Assembly: GCA_029718625.1 (NCBI GenBank)
Contig: JAINUF010000027.1
Location: 1,844,676 to 1,908,675 of the forward strand
Source: Synaphobranchus kaupii
Lineage: Eukaryota; Chordata; Actinopteri; Anguilliformes; Synaphobranchidae
Direction: 5' to 3'
DNA length: 64,000 nucleotides
The notes under the pieces are model-generated. The model was not told the DNA's origin and searched no databases. It was given only the letters and a program-made list of their open reading frames with translations. The position numbers and the translations under genes are program-made. Shown here piece by piece: positions 1 to 11,804 of the stretch (positions are counted from its first letter, which is position 1; each line of letters opens with the position of its first letter).

Positions 1-630
1 CAATGAACGTCGACTGTAGTTCACAGTAAGCTCTGGGCAAATCAGCAACACCACACTTCCATTCCAAATACTATTATAAACAATAATAAACAGACAGGAA
101 AACACAGCAGCACCAGTGCCACAGCTCAGAACAGCACCTGCACCAGTGCCACAACTCAGGACAGCACCAGCAGAGGCACCAGCAGTGCCACAGCTCAGAA
201 CAGCACCAGCAGAGGCACCAGCAGTGCCACAGCTCAGAACAGCACCAGTGCCACAGCTCAGAACAGCACCAGCAGAGGCACCAGCAGTGCCACAGCTCAG
301 AACAGCACCAGCAGAGGGTCCAGCAGTGCCACAGCTCAGAACGGCACCAGCACCAGTGCCACAGCTCAGAACAGCACCAGCAGAGGGACTAGCAGTAGTG
401 CCACAGCTCAGAACAGCACCAGCAGAGGCACCAGCAGTGCCACAGCTCAGAACAGCACCAGCAGAGGCACCAGCAGTGCCACAGCTCAGAAAAGCACCAG
501 CAGAGGCACCAGCACCAGTGCCACAGCTCAGAACAGCACCAGCAGAGGCACCAGCAGTGCCACAGCTCAGAACAGCACCAGCACCTGTGCCACAGCTCAG
601 AACAGCAGCAGCACCAGTGCCAGAGCTCAA
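1..630 (+). repeat. Macro-unit 1 (array class 515)
   Basis: The spacer is cut by the window edge and only its last 115 bp are present. The array at 116-630 (515 bp) has the class-515 head, CACCTGCACCAG then CACAACTCAGGACAGC. SalI is at 9-14, TATAAA at 75-80 and AATAAA at 85-90. Confidence 0.93.
116..630 (+). repeat. Minisatellite array, exemplar of the module vocabulary
   Basis: This first array shows the building blocks. The commonest module is 39 bp: it begins CAGCACCAGCAGAGG and ends GTGCCACAGCTCAGAA, with base counts C14 A13 G10 T2. Related modules are 42 bp (extra CAC or AGT triplet), 30 bp (AGAGGCACC replaced, core CACCAGCACCAGTGCC), 27 bp and 24 bp. All lengths are multiples of three. 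Common point variants are AGAGGGACC or AGAGGGACT for AGAGGCACC, CAGAACGGC for CAGAACAGC, CTCATAACAGC and CAGAAAAGC. The array closes with CACCTGTGCC, then CAGCAGCAGC and a SacI-type GAGCTC. The same closing modules end nearly every array in the window. Confidence 0.95.
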
Positions 631-640
631 AACAGCAGCA

Positions 641-667
641 TTACATTACATTACATTACATTACATT
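641..667 (+). repeat. (ATTAC)n microsatellite at array/spacer border
   Basis: There are five tandem copies of a 5-bp unit here. Across the window this run has five copies (269-bp spacers), three copies (259-bp spacers), four copies (before 4994 and before 61392) or two copies (before 8718). It explains nearly all spacer length variation. Read on the minus strand it is (AATGT)n placed after CGTCTGCTAAATGA, as a short tandem tail would be. Confidence 0.93.
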
Positions 668-704
668 CATTTAGCAGACGCTTTTATCCAAAGCGACGTA
701 CAGT
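668..704 (+). repeat. Teleost interspersed-repeat end motif with conserved hairpin
   Basis: CATTTAGCAGACGC is followed by CGCTTT-TATCC-AAAGCG (679-695), a perfect 6-bp inverted repeat around a 5-nt loop, then ACGTACAGT. On the minus strand it reads as a terminal segment ending GCGTCTGCTAAATG plus an AATGT tail. Established knowledge: closely similar sequence is very abundant in teleost genomes at ends of interspersed repeats. I do not assign a family. The motif is retained in every spacer of the window, with single changes such as ATACAGT at about 61420. Confidence 0.75.
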
Positions 705-1537
705 AAGTGCATACAGAGAAATCATCAAGATCACTACAGAACAGACAAAGCACATCCTTCCCATAATGTAGCAGCTATCCCTAGCAATGAACGTCGACTG
801 TAGTTCACAGTAAGCTCTGGGCAAATCAGCAACACCACACTTCCATTCCAAATACTATTATAAACAATAATAAACAGACAGGAAAACACAGCAGCACCAG
901 TGCCACAGCTCAGAACAGCACCAGCACCAGTGCCACAGCTCAGAACAGCACCAGCACCAGTGCCACAACTCAGGACAGCACCAGCAGAGGCACCAGCAGT
1001 GCCACAGCTCAGAACAGCACCAGCAGAGGCACCAGCAGTGCCACAGCTCAGAACAGCACCAGTGCCACAGCTCATAACAGCACCAGCAGAGGCACCAGCA
1101 GTGCCACAGCTCAGAACAGCACCAGCAGAGGCACCAGCACCAGTGCCACAGCTCAGAACAGCACCAGCAGAGGCACCAGCAGTGCCACAGCTCAGAACAG
1201 CACCAGCAGAGGGACCAGCAGTGCCACAGCTCAGAACGGCACCAGCACCAGTGCCACAGCTCAGAACAGCACCAGCAGAGGGACTAGCAGTAGTGCCACA
1301 GCTCAGAACAGCACCAGCAGAGGCACCAGCAGTGCCACAGCTCAGAACAGCACCAGTGCCACAGCTCATAACAGCACCAGCAGAGGCACCAGCAGTGCCA
1401 CAGCTCAGAACGGCACCAGCACCAGTGCCACAGCTCAGAACAGCACCAGCAGAGGCACCAGCAGTGCCACAGCTCAGAACACCACCAGCACCTGTGCCAC
1501 AGCTCAGAACAGCAGCAGCACCAGTGCCAGAGCTCAA

Positions 1538-2524
1538 AACAGCAGCATTACATTACATTACATTCATTTAGCAGACGCTTTTATCCAAAGCGACGTACAG
1601 TAAGTGCATACAGAGAAATCATCAAGATCACTACAGAACAGACAAAGCACATCCTTCCCATAATGTAGCAGCTATCCCTAGCAATGAACGTCGACTGTAG
1701 TTCACAGTAAGCTCTGGGCAAATCAGCAACACCACACTTCCATTCCAAATACTATTATAAACAATAATAAACAGACAGGAAAACACAGCAGCACCAGTGC
1801 CACAGCTCAGAACAGCACCAGCACCAGTGCCACAGCTCAGGACAGCACCAGCAGAGGCACCAGCAGTGCCACAGCTCAGAACAGCACCAGCAGAGGCACC
1901 AGCACCAGTGCCACAGCTCAGAACAGCACCAGCAGAGGCACCAGCAGTGCCACAGCTCAGAACAGCACCAGCAGAGGGACCAGCAGTGCCACAGCTCAGA
2001 ACAGCACCAGCAGAGGCACCAGCAGTGCCACAGCTCAGAACGGCACCAGCACCAGTGCCACAGCTCAGAACAGCACCAGCAGAGGCACCAGCAGTGCCAC
2101 AGCTCAGAACAGCACCAGCACCAGTGCCACAGCTCAGGACAGCACCAGCAGTGCCACAGCTCAGAACAGCACCAGCAGAGGCACCAGCACCAGTGCCACA
2201 GCTCAGAACAGCACCAGCAGAGGCACCAGCAGTGCCACAGCTCAGAACGGCACCAGCACCAGTGCCACAGCTCAGAACAGCACCAACAGAGGCACCAGCA
2301 GTGCCACAGCTCAGAACAGCACCAGCACCAGTGCCACAGCTCAGAACAGCACCAGCAGAGGCACCAGCAGTGCCACAGCTCAGAACAGCACCAGCAGAGG
2401 CACCAGCACCAGTGCCACAGCTCAGAACAGCACCAGCAGAGGCACCAGCAGTGCCACAGCTCAGAACAGCACCAGCACCTGTGCCACAGCTCAGAACAGC
2501 AGCAGCACCAGTGCCAGAGCTCAA
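1538..2524 (+). repeat. Macro-unit 3 (singleton array, 728 bp)
   Basis: The spacer is 259 bp and the array is 1797-2524. The head's second module ends CTCAGGACAGC. It contains a 27-bp module near 2139-2165 and the variant CACCAACAGAGG near 2282. This array length is not seen again in the window. Confidence 0.92.
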
Positions 2525-3500
2525 AACAGCAGCATTACATTACATTACATTACATTACATTCATTTAGCAGACGCTTTTATCCAAAGCGACGTACAGTAA
2601 GTGCATACAGAGAAATCATCAAGATCACTACAGAACAGACAAAGCACATCCTTCCCATAATGTAGCAGCTATCCCTAGCAATGAACGTCGACTGTAGTTC
2701 ACAGTAAGCTCTGGGCAAATCAGCAACACCACACTTCCATTCCAAATACTATTATAAACAATAATAAACAGACAGGAAAACACAGCAGCACCAGTGCCAC
2801 AGCTCAGAACAGCACCAGCACCAGCACCAGTGCCACAACTCAGGACAGCACCAGCAGAGGCACCAGCAGTGCCACAGCTCAGAACAGCACCAGCAGAGGC
2901 ACCAGCAGTGCCACAGCTCATAACAGCACCAGCAGAGGCACCAGCAGTGCCACAGCTCAGAACGGCACCAGCACCAGTGCCACAGCTCAGAACAGCACCA
3001 GCAGAGGCACCAGCAGTGCCACAGCTCAGAACAGCACCAGCACCAGTGCCACAGCTCAGAACAGCACCAGCAGAGGGACCAGCAGTAGTGCCACAGCTCA
3101 GAACAGCACCAGCAGAGGCACCAGCAGTGCCACAGCTCAGAACAGCACCAGCAGAGGCACCAGCACCAGTGCCACAGCTCAGAACAGCACCAGCAGAGGC
3201 ACCAGCAGTGCCACAGCTCAGAACGGCACCAGCACCAGTGCCACAGCTCAGAAAAGCACCAGCAGAGGCACCAGCAGTGCCACAGCTCAGAACAGCACCA
3301 GCACCAGTGCCACAGCTCAGAACAGCACCAGCAGAGGCACCAGCAGTGCCACAGCTCAGAACAGCACCAGCAGAGGCACCAGCACCAGTGCCACAGCTCA
3401 GAACAGCACCAGCAGAGGCACCAGCAGTGCCACAGCTCAGAACAGCACCAGCACCTGTGCCACAGCTCAGAACAGCAGCAGCACCAGTGCCAGAGCTCAA
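2525..3500 (+). repeat. Macro-unit 4 (class 731 minus one 24-bp module)
   Basis: The spacer is 269 bp and the array is 2794-3500 (707 bp). The head is the CACCAGCACCAGCACC type shared with classes 731, 827 and 659. Compared with class 731 it lacks one 24-bp module before the CTCATAACAGC variant. It also carries a CAGAAAAGC change near 3250. Confidence 0.91.
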
Positions 3501-4274
3501 AACAGCAGCATTACATTACATTACATTCATTTAGCAGACGCTTTTATCCAAAGCGACGTACAGTAAGTGCATACAGAGAAATCATCAAGATCACTACAGA
3601 ACAGACAAAGCACATCCTTCCCATAATGTAGCAGCTATCCCTAGCAATGAACGTCGACTGTAGTTCACAGTAAGCTCTGGGCAAATCAGCAACACCACAC
3701 TTCCATTCCAAATACTATTATAAACAATAATAAACAGACAGGAAAACACAGCAGCACCAGTGCCACAGCTCAGAACAGCACCTGCACCAGTGCCACAACT
3801 CAGGACAGCACCAGCAGAGGCACCAGCAGTGCCACAGCTCAGAACAGCACCAGCAGAGGCACCAGCAGTGCCACAGCTCAGAACAGCACCAGTGCCACAG
3901 CTCAGAACAGCACCAGCAGAGGCACCAGCAGTGCCACAGCTCAGAACAGCACCAGCAGAGGGTCCAGCAGTGCCACAGCTCAGAACGGCACCAGCACCAG
4001 TGCCACAGCTCAGAACAGCACCAGCAGAGGGACTAGCAGTAGTGCCACAGCTCAGAACAGCACCAGCAGAGGCACCAGCAGTGCCACAGCTCAGAACAGC
4101 ACCAGCAGAGGCACCAGCAGTGCCACAGCTCAGAAAAGCACCAGCAGAGGCACCAGCACCAGTGCCACAGCTCAGAACAGCACCAGCAGAGGCACCAGCA
4201 GTGCCACAGCTCAGAACAGCACCAGCACCTGTGCCACAGCTCAGAACAGCAGCAGCACCAGTGCCAGAGCTCAA
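3501..4274 (+). repeat. Macro-unit 5 (array class 515)
   Basis: The spacer is 259 bp and the array is 3760-4274. It is the same class as macro-unit 1. It is the only 515 array not followed by a 638-type array. Confidence 0.93.
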
Positions 4275-4956
4275 AACAGCAGCATTACATTACATTACAT
4301 TACATTACATTCATTTAGCAGACGCTTTTATCCAAAGCGACGTACAGTAAGTGCATACAGAGAAATCATCAAGATCACTACAGAACAGACAAAGCACATC
4401 CTTCCCATAATGTAGCAGCTATCCCTAGCAATGAACGTCGACTGTAGTTCACAGTAAGCTCTGGGCAAATCAGCAACACCACACTTCCATTCCAAATACT
4501 ATTATAAACAATAATAAACAGACAGGAAAACACAGCAGCACCAGTGCCACAGCTCAGAACAGCACCAGCACCAGTGCCACAGCTCAGGACAGCACCAGCA
4601 GAGGCACCAGCAGTGCCACAGCTCAGAACAGCACCAGCAGAGGGACCAGCAGTGCCACAGCTCAGAACGGCACCAGCACCAGTGCCACAGCTCAGAACAG
4701 CACCAGCAGAGGGACTAGCAGTAGTGCCACAGCTCAGAACAGCACCAGCAGAGGCACCAGCAGTGCCACAGCTCAGAACAGCACCAGCAGAGGCACCAGC
4801 AGTGCCACAGCTCAGAAAAGCACCAGCAGAGGCACCAGCACCAGTGCCACAGCTCAGAACAGCACCAGCAGAGGCACCAGCAGTGCCACAGCTCAGAACA
4901 GCACCAGCACCTGTGCCACAGCTCAGAACAGCAGCAGCACCAGTGCCAGAGCTCAA
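4275..4956 (+). repeat. Macro-unit 6 (class 494 minus 81 bp)
   Basis: The spacer is 269 bp and the array is 4544-4956 (413 bp). It equals class 494 without one 42-bp plus one 39-bp module. Its closing border also lacks the CAGCAG triplets before the ATTAC run, a change shared with macro-unit 10. Confidence 0.91.
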
Positions 4957-5924
4957 AACATTACATTACATTACATTACATTCATTTAGCAGACGCTTTT
5001 ATCCAAAGCGACGTACAGTAAGTGCATACAGAGAAATCATCAAGATCACTACAGAACAGACAAAGCACATCCTTCCCATAATGTAGCAGCTATCCCTAGC
5101 AATGAACGTCGACTGTAGTTCACAGTAAGCTCTGGGCAAATCAGCAACACCACACTTCCATTCCAAATACTATTATAAACAATAATAAACAGACAGGAAA
5201 ACACAGCAGCACCAGTGCCACAGCTCAGAACAGCACCAGCACCAGTGCCACAGCTCAGAACAGCACCAGCACCAGTGCCACAACTCAGGACAGCACCAGC
5301 AGAGGCACCAGCAGTGCCACAGCTCAGAACAGCACCAGCAGAGGCACCAGCAGTGCCACAGCTCAGAACAGCACCAGTGCCACAGCTCATAACAGCACCA
5401 GCAGAGGCACCAGCAGTGCCACAGCTCAGAACGGCACCAGCACCAGTGCCACAGCTCAGAACAGCACCAGCAGAGGCACCAGCAGTGCCACAGCTCAGAA
5501 CGGCACCAGCACCAGTGCCACAGCTCAGAACAGCACCAGCAGAGGGACCAGCAGTGCCACAGCTCAGAACGGCACCAGCACCAGTGCCACAGCTCAGAAC
5601 AGCACCAGCAGAGGCACCAGCAGTGCCACAGCTCAGAACGGCACCAGCACCAGTGCCACAGCTCAGAACAGCACCAGCAGAGGCACCAGCAGTGCCACAG
5701 CTCAGAACAGCACCAGCAGAGGCACCAGCAGTGCCACAGCTCAGAACAGCACCAGCAGAGGCACCAGCAGTGCCACAGCTCAGAACAGCACCAGCAGAGG
5801 CACCAGCACCAGTGCCACAGCTCAGAACAGCACCAGCAGAGGCACCAGCAGTGCCACAGCTCAGAACAGCACCAGCACCTGTGCCACAGCTCAGAACAGC
5901 AGCAGCACCAGTGCCAGAGCTCAA
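4957..5924 (+). repeat. Macro-unit 7 (singleton array, 710 bp)
   Basis: The spacer is 258 bp: four ATTAC copies with a 6-bp loss at the border. The array at 5215-5924 has a double 30-bp head, alternating 39/30-bp modules, and a run of 39-bp modules around 5660-5780. Confidence 0.92.
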
Positions 5925-7010
5925 AACAGCAGCATTACATTACATTACATTCATTTAGCAGACGCTTTTATCCAAAGCGACGTACAGTAACTGCATACAG
6001 AGAAATCATCAAGATCACTACAGAACAGACAAAGCACATCCTTCCCATAATGTAGCAGCTATCCCTAGCAATGAACGTCGACTGTAGTTCACAGTAAGCT
6101 CTGGGCAAATCAGCAACACCACACTTCCATTCCAAATACTATTATAAACAATAATAAACAGACAGGAAAACACAGCAGCACCAGTGCCACAGCTCAGAAC
6201 AGCACCAGCACCAGTGCCACAGCTCAGGACAGCACCAGCAGTGCCACAGCTCAGAACAGCACCAGCAGAGGCACCAGCAGTGCCACAGCTCAGAACAGCA
6301 CCAGCACCAGTGCCACAACTCATAACAGCACCAGCAGAGGCACCAGCAGTGCCACAGCTCAGAACGGCACCAGCACCAGTGCCACAGCTCAGAACAGCAC
6401 CAGCAGAGGCACCAGCAGTGCCACAGCTCAGAACAGCACCAGCACCAGTGCCACAGCTCAGAACAGCACCAGCAGAGGGACCAGCAGTGCCACAGCTCAG
6501 AACGGCACCAGCACCAGTGCCACAGCTCAGAACAGCACCAGCAGAGGGACCAGCAGTAGTGCCACAGCTCAGAACAGCACCAGCAGAGGCACCAGCAGTG
6601 CCACAGCTCAGAACAGCACCAGCAGAGGCACCAGCAGTGCCACAGCTCAGAACAGCACCAGCAGAGGCACCAGCACCAGTGCCACAGCTCAGAACAGCAC
6701 CAGCAGAGGCACCAGCAGTGCCACAGCTCAGAACGGCACCAGCACCAGTGCCACAGCTCAGAACAGCACCAGCAGAGGCACCAGCAGTGCCACAGCTCAG
6801 AACAGCACCAGCACCAGTGCCACAGCTCAGAACAGCACCAGCAGAGGCACCAGCAGTGCCACAGCTCAGAACAGCACCAGCAGAGGCACCAGCACCAGTG
6901 CCACAGCTCAGAACAGCACCAGCAGAGGCACCAGCAGTGCCACAGCTCAGAACAGCACCAGCACCTGTGCCACAGCTCAGAACAGCAGCAGCACCAGTGC
7001 CAGAGCTCAA
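5925..7010 (+). repeat. Macro-unit 8 (singleton array, 827 bp)
   Basis: The spacer is 259 bp and has a private GTAACTGCAT near 5989. The array is 6184-7010. It has the same length as macro-units 15 and 19 but a different composition: it has a 27-bp module near 6232-6258 and CACAACTCATAACAGC near 6315. Confidence 0.92.
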
Positions 7011-7938
7011 AACAGCAGCATTACATTACATTAGATTACATTACATTCATTTAGCAGACGCTTTTATCCAAAGCGACGTACAGTAAGTGCATACAGAGAA
7101 ATCATCAAGATCACTACAGAACAGACAAAGCACATCCTTCCCATAATGTAGCAGCTATCCCTAGCAATGAACGTCGACTGTAGTTCACAGTAAGCTCTGG
7201 GCAAATCAGCAACACCACACTTCCATTCCAAATACTATTATAAACAATAATAAACAGACAGGAAAACACAGCAGCACCAGTGCCACAGCTCAGAACAGCA
7301 CCAGCACCAGCACCAGTGCCACAACTCAGGACAGCACCAGCAGAGGCACCAGCAGTGCCACAGCTCAGAACAGCACCAGCAGAGGCACCAGCAGTGCCAC
7401 AGCTCAGAACAGCACCAGTGCCACAGCTCATAACAGCACCAGCAGAGGCACCAGCAGTGCCACAGCTCAGAACGGCACCAGCACCAGTGCCACAGCTCAG
7501 AACAGCACCAGCAGAGGCACCAGCAGTGCCACAGCTCAGAACAGCACCAGCACCAGTGCCACAGCTCAGAACAGCACCAGCAGAGGGACCAGCAGTGCCA
7601 CAGCTCAGAACGGCACCAGCACCAGTGCCACAGCTCAGAACAGCACCAGCAGAGGGACCAGCAGTAGTGCCACAGCTCAGAACAGCACCAGCAGAGGCAC
7701 CAGCAGTGCCACAGCTCAGAACAGCACCAGCAGAGGCACCAGCAGTGCCACAGCTCAGAACAGCACCAGCAGAGGCACCAGCAGTGCCACAGCTCAGAAC
7801 AGCACCAGCAGAGGCACCAGCACCAGTGCCACAGCTCAGAACAGCACCAGCAGAGGCACCAGCAGTGCCACAGCTCAGAACACCACCAGCACCTGTGCCA
7901 CAGCTCAGAACAGCAGCAGCACCAGTGCCAGAGCTCAA
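7011..7938 (+). repeat. Macro-unit 9 (array class 659)
   Basis: The spacer is 269 bp with one ATTAC changed to ATTAG near 7030. The array is 7280-7938. The head is the CACCAGCACCAGCACC type and the tail is AACACCACCAGC. It is the same class as macro-unit 64 at the far end of the window. Confidence 0.92.
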
Positions 7939-8701
7939 AACAGCAGCATTACATTACATTACATTACATTACATTCATTTAGCAGACGCTTTTATCCAAA
8001 GCGACGTACAGTAAGTGCATACAGAGAAATCATCAAGATCACTACAGAACAGACAAAGCACATCCTTCCCATAATGTAGCAGCTATCCCTAGCAATGAAC
8101 GTCGACTGTAGTTCACAGTAAGCTCTGGGCAAATCAGCAACACCACACTTGCATTCCAAATACTATTATAAACAATAATAAACAGACAGGAAAACACAGC
8201 AGCACCAGTGCCACAGCTCAGAACAGCACCAGCACCAGTGCCACAGCTCAGGACAGCACCAGCAGAGGCACCAGCAGTGCCACAGCTCAGAACAGCACCA
8301 GCAGAGGCACCAGCACCAGTGCCACAGCTCAGAACAGCACCAGCAGAGGCACCAGCAGTGCCACAGCTCAGAACAGCACCAGCAGAGGGACCAGCAGTGC
8401 CACAGCTCAGAACGGCACCAGCACCAGTGCCACAGCTCAGAACAGCACCAGCAGAGGGACTAGCAGTAGTGCCACAGCTCAGAACAGCACCAGCAGAGGC
8501 ACCAGCAGTGCCACAGCTCAGAACAGCACCAGCAGAGGCACCAGCAGTGCCACAGCTCAGAAAAGCACCAGCAGAGGCACCAGCACCAGTGCCACAGCTC
8601 AGAACAGCACCAGCAGAGGCACCAGCAGTGCCACAGCTCAGAACAGCACCAGCACCTGTGCCACAGCTCAGAACAGCAGCAGCACCAGTGCCAGAGCTCA
8701 A
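7939..8701 (+). repeat. Macro-unit 10 (array class 494)
   Basis: The spacer is 269 bp, with a private CTTGCATTCC near 8149. The array at 8208-8701 is the first of eleven 494-bp arrays. The head's second module ends CTCAGGACAGC, and a CAGAAAAGC module lies near 8560. Confidence 0.93.
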
Positions 8702-10112
8702 AACATTACATTACATTCATTTAGCAGACGCTTTTATCCAAAGCGACGTACAGTAAGTGCATACAGAGAAATCATCAAGATCACTACAGAACAGACAAAG
8801 CACATCCTTCCCATAATGTAGCAGCTATCCCTAGCAATGAACGTCGACTGTAGTTCACAGTAAGCTCTGGGCAAATCAGCAACACCACACTTCCATTCCA
8901 AATACTATTATAAACAATAATAAACAGACAGGAAAACACAGCAGCACCAGTGCCACAGCTCAGAACAGCACCAGCACCAGTGCCACAGCTCAGAACAGCA
9001 CCAGCACCAGTGCCACAACTCAGGACAGCACCAGCAGAGGCACCAGCAGTGCCACAGCTCAGAACAGCACCAGCAGAGGCACCAGCAGTGCCACAGCTCA
9101 GAACAGCACCAGTGCCACAGCTCATAACAGCACCAGCAGAGGCACCAGCAGTGCCACAGCTCAGAACGGCACCAGCACCAGTGCCACAGCTCAGAACAGC
9201 ACCAGCAGAGGCACCAGCAGTGCCACAGCTCAGAACGGCACCAGCACCAGTGCCACAGCTCAGAACAGCACCAGCAGAGGGACCAGCAGTGCCACAGCTC
9301 AGAACGGCACCAGCACCAGTGCCACAGCTCAGAACAGCACCAGCAGAGGGACCAGCAGTAGTGCCACAGCTCAGAACAGCACCAGCAGAGGCACCAGCAG
9401 TGCCACAGCTCAGAACAGCACCAGCAGAGGCACCAGCACCAGTGCCACAGCTCAGAACAGCACCAGCAGAGGCACCAGCAGTGCCACAGCTCAGAACGGC
9501 ACCAGCACCAGTGCCACAGCTCAGAACAGCACCAGCAGAGGCACCAGCAGTGCCACAGCTCAGAACAGCACCAGCACCAGTGCCACAGCTCAGAACAGCA
9601 CCAGCAGAGGCACCAGCAGTGCCACAGCTCAGAACAGCACCAGCAGAGGCACCAGCACCAGTGCCACAGCTCAGAACAGCACCAGCAGAGGCACCAGCAG
9701 TGCCACAGCTCAGAACAGCACCAGCAGAGGCACCAGCAGTGCCACAGCTCAGAACAGCACCAGCAGAGGCACCAGCACCAGTGCCACAGCTCAGAACAGC
9801 ACCAGCAGAGGCACCAGCAGTGCCACAGCTCAGAACGGCACCAGCACCAGTGCCACAGCTCAGAACAGCACCAGCAGAGGCACCAGCAGTGCCACAGCTC
9901 AGAACAGCACCAGCACCAGTGCCACAGCTCAGAACAGCACCAGCAGAGGCACCAGCAGTGCCACAGCTCAGAACAGCACCAGCAGAGGCACCAGCACCAG
10001 TGCCACAGCTCAGAACAGCACCAGCAGAGGCACCAGCAGTGCCACAGCTCAGAACAGCACCAGCACCTGTGCCACAGCTCAGAACAGCAGCAGCACCAGT
10101 GCCAGAGCTCAA
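8702..10112 (+). repeat. Macro-unit 11 (expanded array, 1163 bp)
   Basis: The spacer is the shortest clean one at 248 bp (two ATTAC copies). The array is 8950-10112. A module string near 9420 recurs about 339 bp downstream near 9759, indicating an internal duplication of nine modules. Confidence 0.92.
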
Positions 10113-10897
10113 AACAGCAGCATTACATTACATTACATTACATTACATTCATTTAGCAGACGCTTTTATCCAAAGCGACGTACAGTAAGTGCATACAGAG
10201 AAATCATCAAGATCACTACAGAACAGACAAAGCACATCCTTCCCATAATGTAGCAGCTATCCCTAGCAATGAACGTCGACTGTAGTTCACAGTAAGCTCT
10301 GGGCAAATCAGCAACACCACACTTCCATTCCAAATACTATTATAAACAATAATAAACAGACAGGAAAAACACAGCAGCACCAGTGCCACAGCTCAGAACA
10401 GCACCTGCACCAGTGCCACAACTCAGGACAGCACCAGCAGAGGCACCAGCAGTGCCACAGCTCAGAACAGCACCAGCAGAGGCACCAGCAGTGCCACAGC
10501 TCAGAACAGCACCAGTGCCACAGCTCAGAACAGCACCAGCAGAGGCACCAGCAGTGCCACAGCTCAGAACAGCACCAGCAGAGGGTCCAGCAGTGCCACA
10601 GCTCAGAACGGCACCAGCACCAGTGCCACAGCTCAGAACAGCACCAGCAGAGGGACTAGCAGTAGTGCCACAGCTCAGAACAGCACCAGCAGAGGCACCA
10701 GCAGTGCCACAGCTCAGAACAGCACCAGCAGAGGCACCAGCAGTGCCACAGCTCAGAAAAGCACCAGCAGAGGCACCAGCACCAGTGCCACAGCTCAGAA
10801 CAGCACCAGCAGAGGCACCAGCAGTGCCACAGCTCAGAACAGCACCAGCACCTGTGCCACAGCTCAGAACAGCAGCAGCACCAGTGCCAGAGCTCAA
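10113..10897 (+). repeat. Macro-unit 12 (array class 515)
   Basis: The spacer is 270 bp because of one extra A in GGAAAAACAC near 10365. The array is 10383-10897. This starts a 515-638 pair. Confidence 0.93.
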
Positions 10898-11804
10898 AAC
10901 AGCAGCATTACATTACATTACATTACATTACATTCATTTAGCAGACGCTTTTATCCAAAGCGACGTACAGTAAGTGCATACAGAGAAATCATCAAGATCA
11001 CTACAGAACAGACAAAGCACATCCTTCCCATAATGTAGCAGCTATCCCTAGCAATGAACGTCGACTGTAGTTCACAGTAAGCTCTGGGCAAATCAGCAAC
11101 ACCACACTTCCATTCCAAATACTATTATAAACAATAATAAACAGACAGGAAAACACAGCAGCACCAGTGCCACAGCTCAGAACAGCACCAGCACCAGTGC
11201 CACAGCTCAGAACAGCACCAGCACCAGTGCCACAACTCAGGACAGCACCAGCAGAGGCACCAGCAGTGCCACAGCTCAGAACAGCACCAGCAGAGGCACC
11301 AGCAGTGCCACAGCTCAGAACAGCACCAGTGCCACAGCTCATAACAGCACCAGCAGAGGCACCAGCAGTGCCACAGCTCAGAACAGCACCAGCAGAGGCA
11401 CCAGCACCAGTGCCACAGCTCAGAACAGCACCAGCAGAGGCACCAGCAGTGCCACAGCTCAGAACAGCACCAGCAGAGGGACCAGCAGTGCCACAGCTCA
11501 GAACGGCACCAGCACCAGTGCCACAGCTCAGAACAGCACCAGCAGAGGGACTAGCAGTAGTGCCACAGCTCAGAACAGCACCAGCAGAGGCACCAGCAGT
11601 GCCACAGCTCAGAACAGCACCAGTGCCACAGCTCATAACAGCACCAGCAGAGGCACCAGCAGTGCCACAGCTCAGAACGGCACCAGCACCAGTGCCACAG
11701 CTCAGAACAGCACCAGCAGAGGCACCAGCAGTGCCACAGCTCAGAACACCACCAGCACCTGTGCCACAGCTCAGAACAGCAGCAGCACCAGTGCCAGAGC
11801 TCAA
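10898..11804 (+). repeat. Macro-unit 13 (array class 638)
   Basis: The spacer is 269 bp and the array is 11167-11804. By module order it appears identical to macro-unit 2. Confidence 0.93.

Larger units (their letters stand above)
631..899 (+). repeat. Spacer, exemplar (269-bp form)
   Basis: This is the first complete spacer. In order it holds a run of five ATTAC units (about 641-667), a teleost-repeat-like motif (668-704), GTAAGT (703-708), a SalI site GTCGAC (793-798), TATAAA (859-864), AATAAA (869-874) and the start of the next array. The other 62 bounded spacers are nearly identical; I saw only about a dozen private substitutions outside the ATTAC run. The 259-bp form differs by having three ATTAC units instead of five. 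No stretch of the spacer encodes a convincing protein. Confidence 0.93.
631..1537 (+). repeat. Macro-unit 2 (array class 638)
   Basis: The spacer is 269 bp and the array is 900-1537 (638 bp). The head has two 30-bp modules. Two copies of the 24-bp module with CTCATAACAGC are present. The tail variant is AACACCACCAGCACCTG, typical of this class. It follows a 515 array, as in most other 515-638 pairs. Confidence 0.93.

Noticed and set aside
641..667. Telomeric or degenerate telomere repeat
   Set aside because: The unit is ATTAC with 2-5 copies, not TTAGGG/CCCTAA, and it lies inside every macro-unit.
631..899. Spacer as intron joining array exons (GTAAGT donor at 703, AG acceptor near 881)
   Set aside because: The acceptor lacks a pyrimidine tract. 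The phases do not match (donor phase 2, acceptor leading into phase 0). The 10-bp length polymorphism before the donor changes the frame between units.
631..899. Intact SINE or tRNA-derived gene in the spacer
   Set aside because: I could find no convincing A-box/B-box pair or tRNA fold on either strand. Only an element-end motif and a short hairpin are visible.
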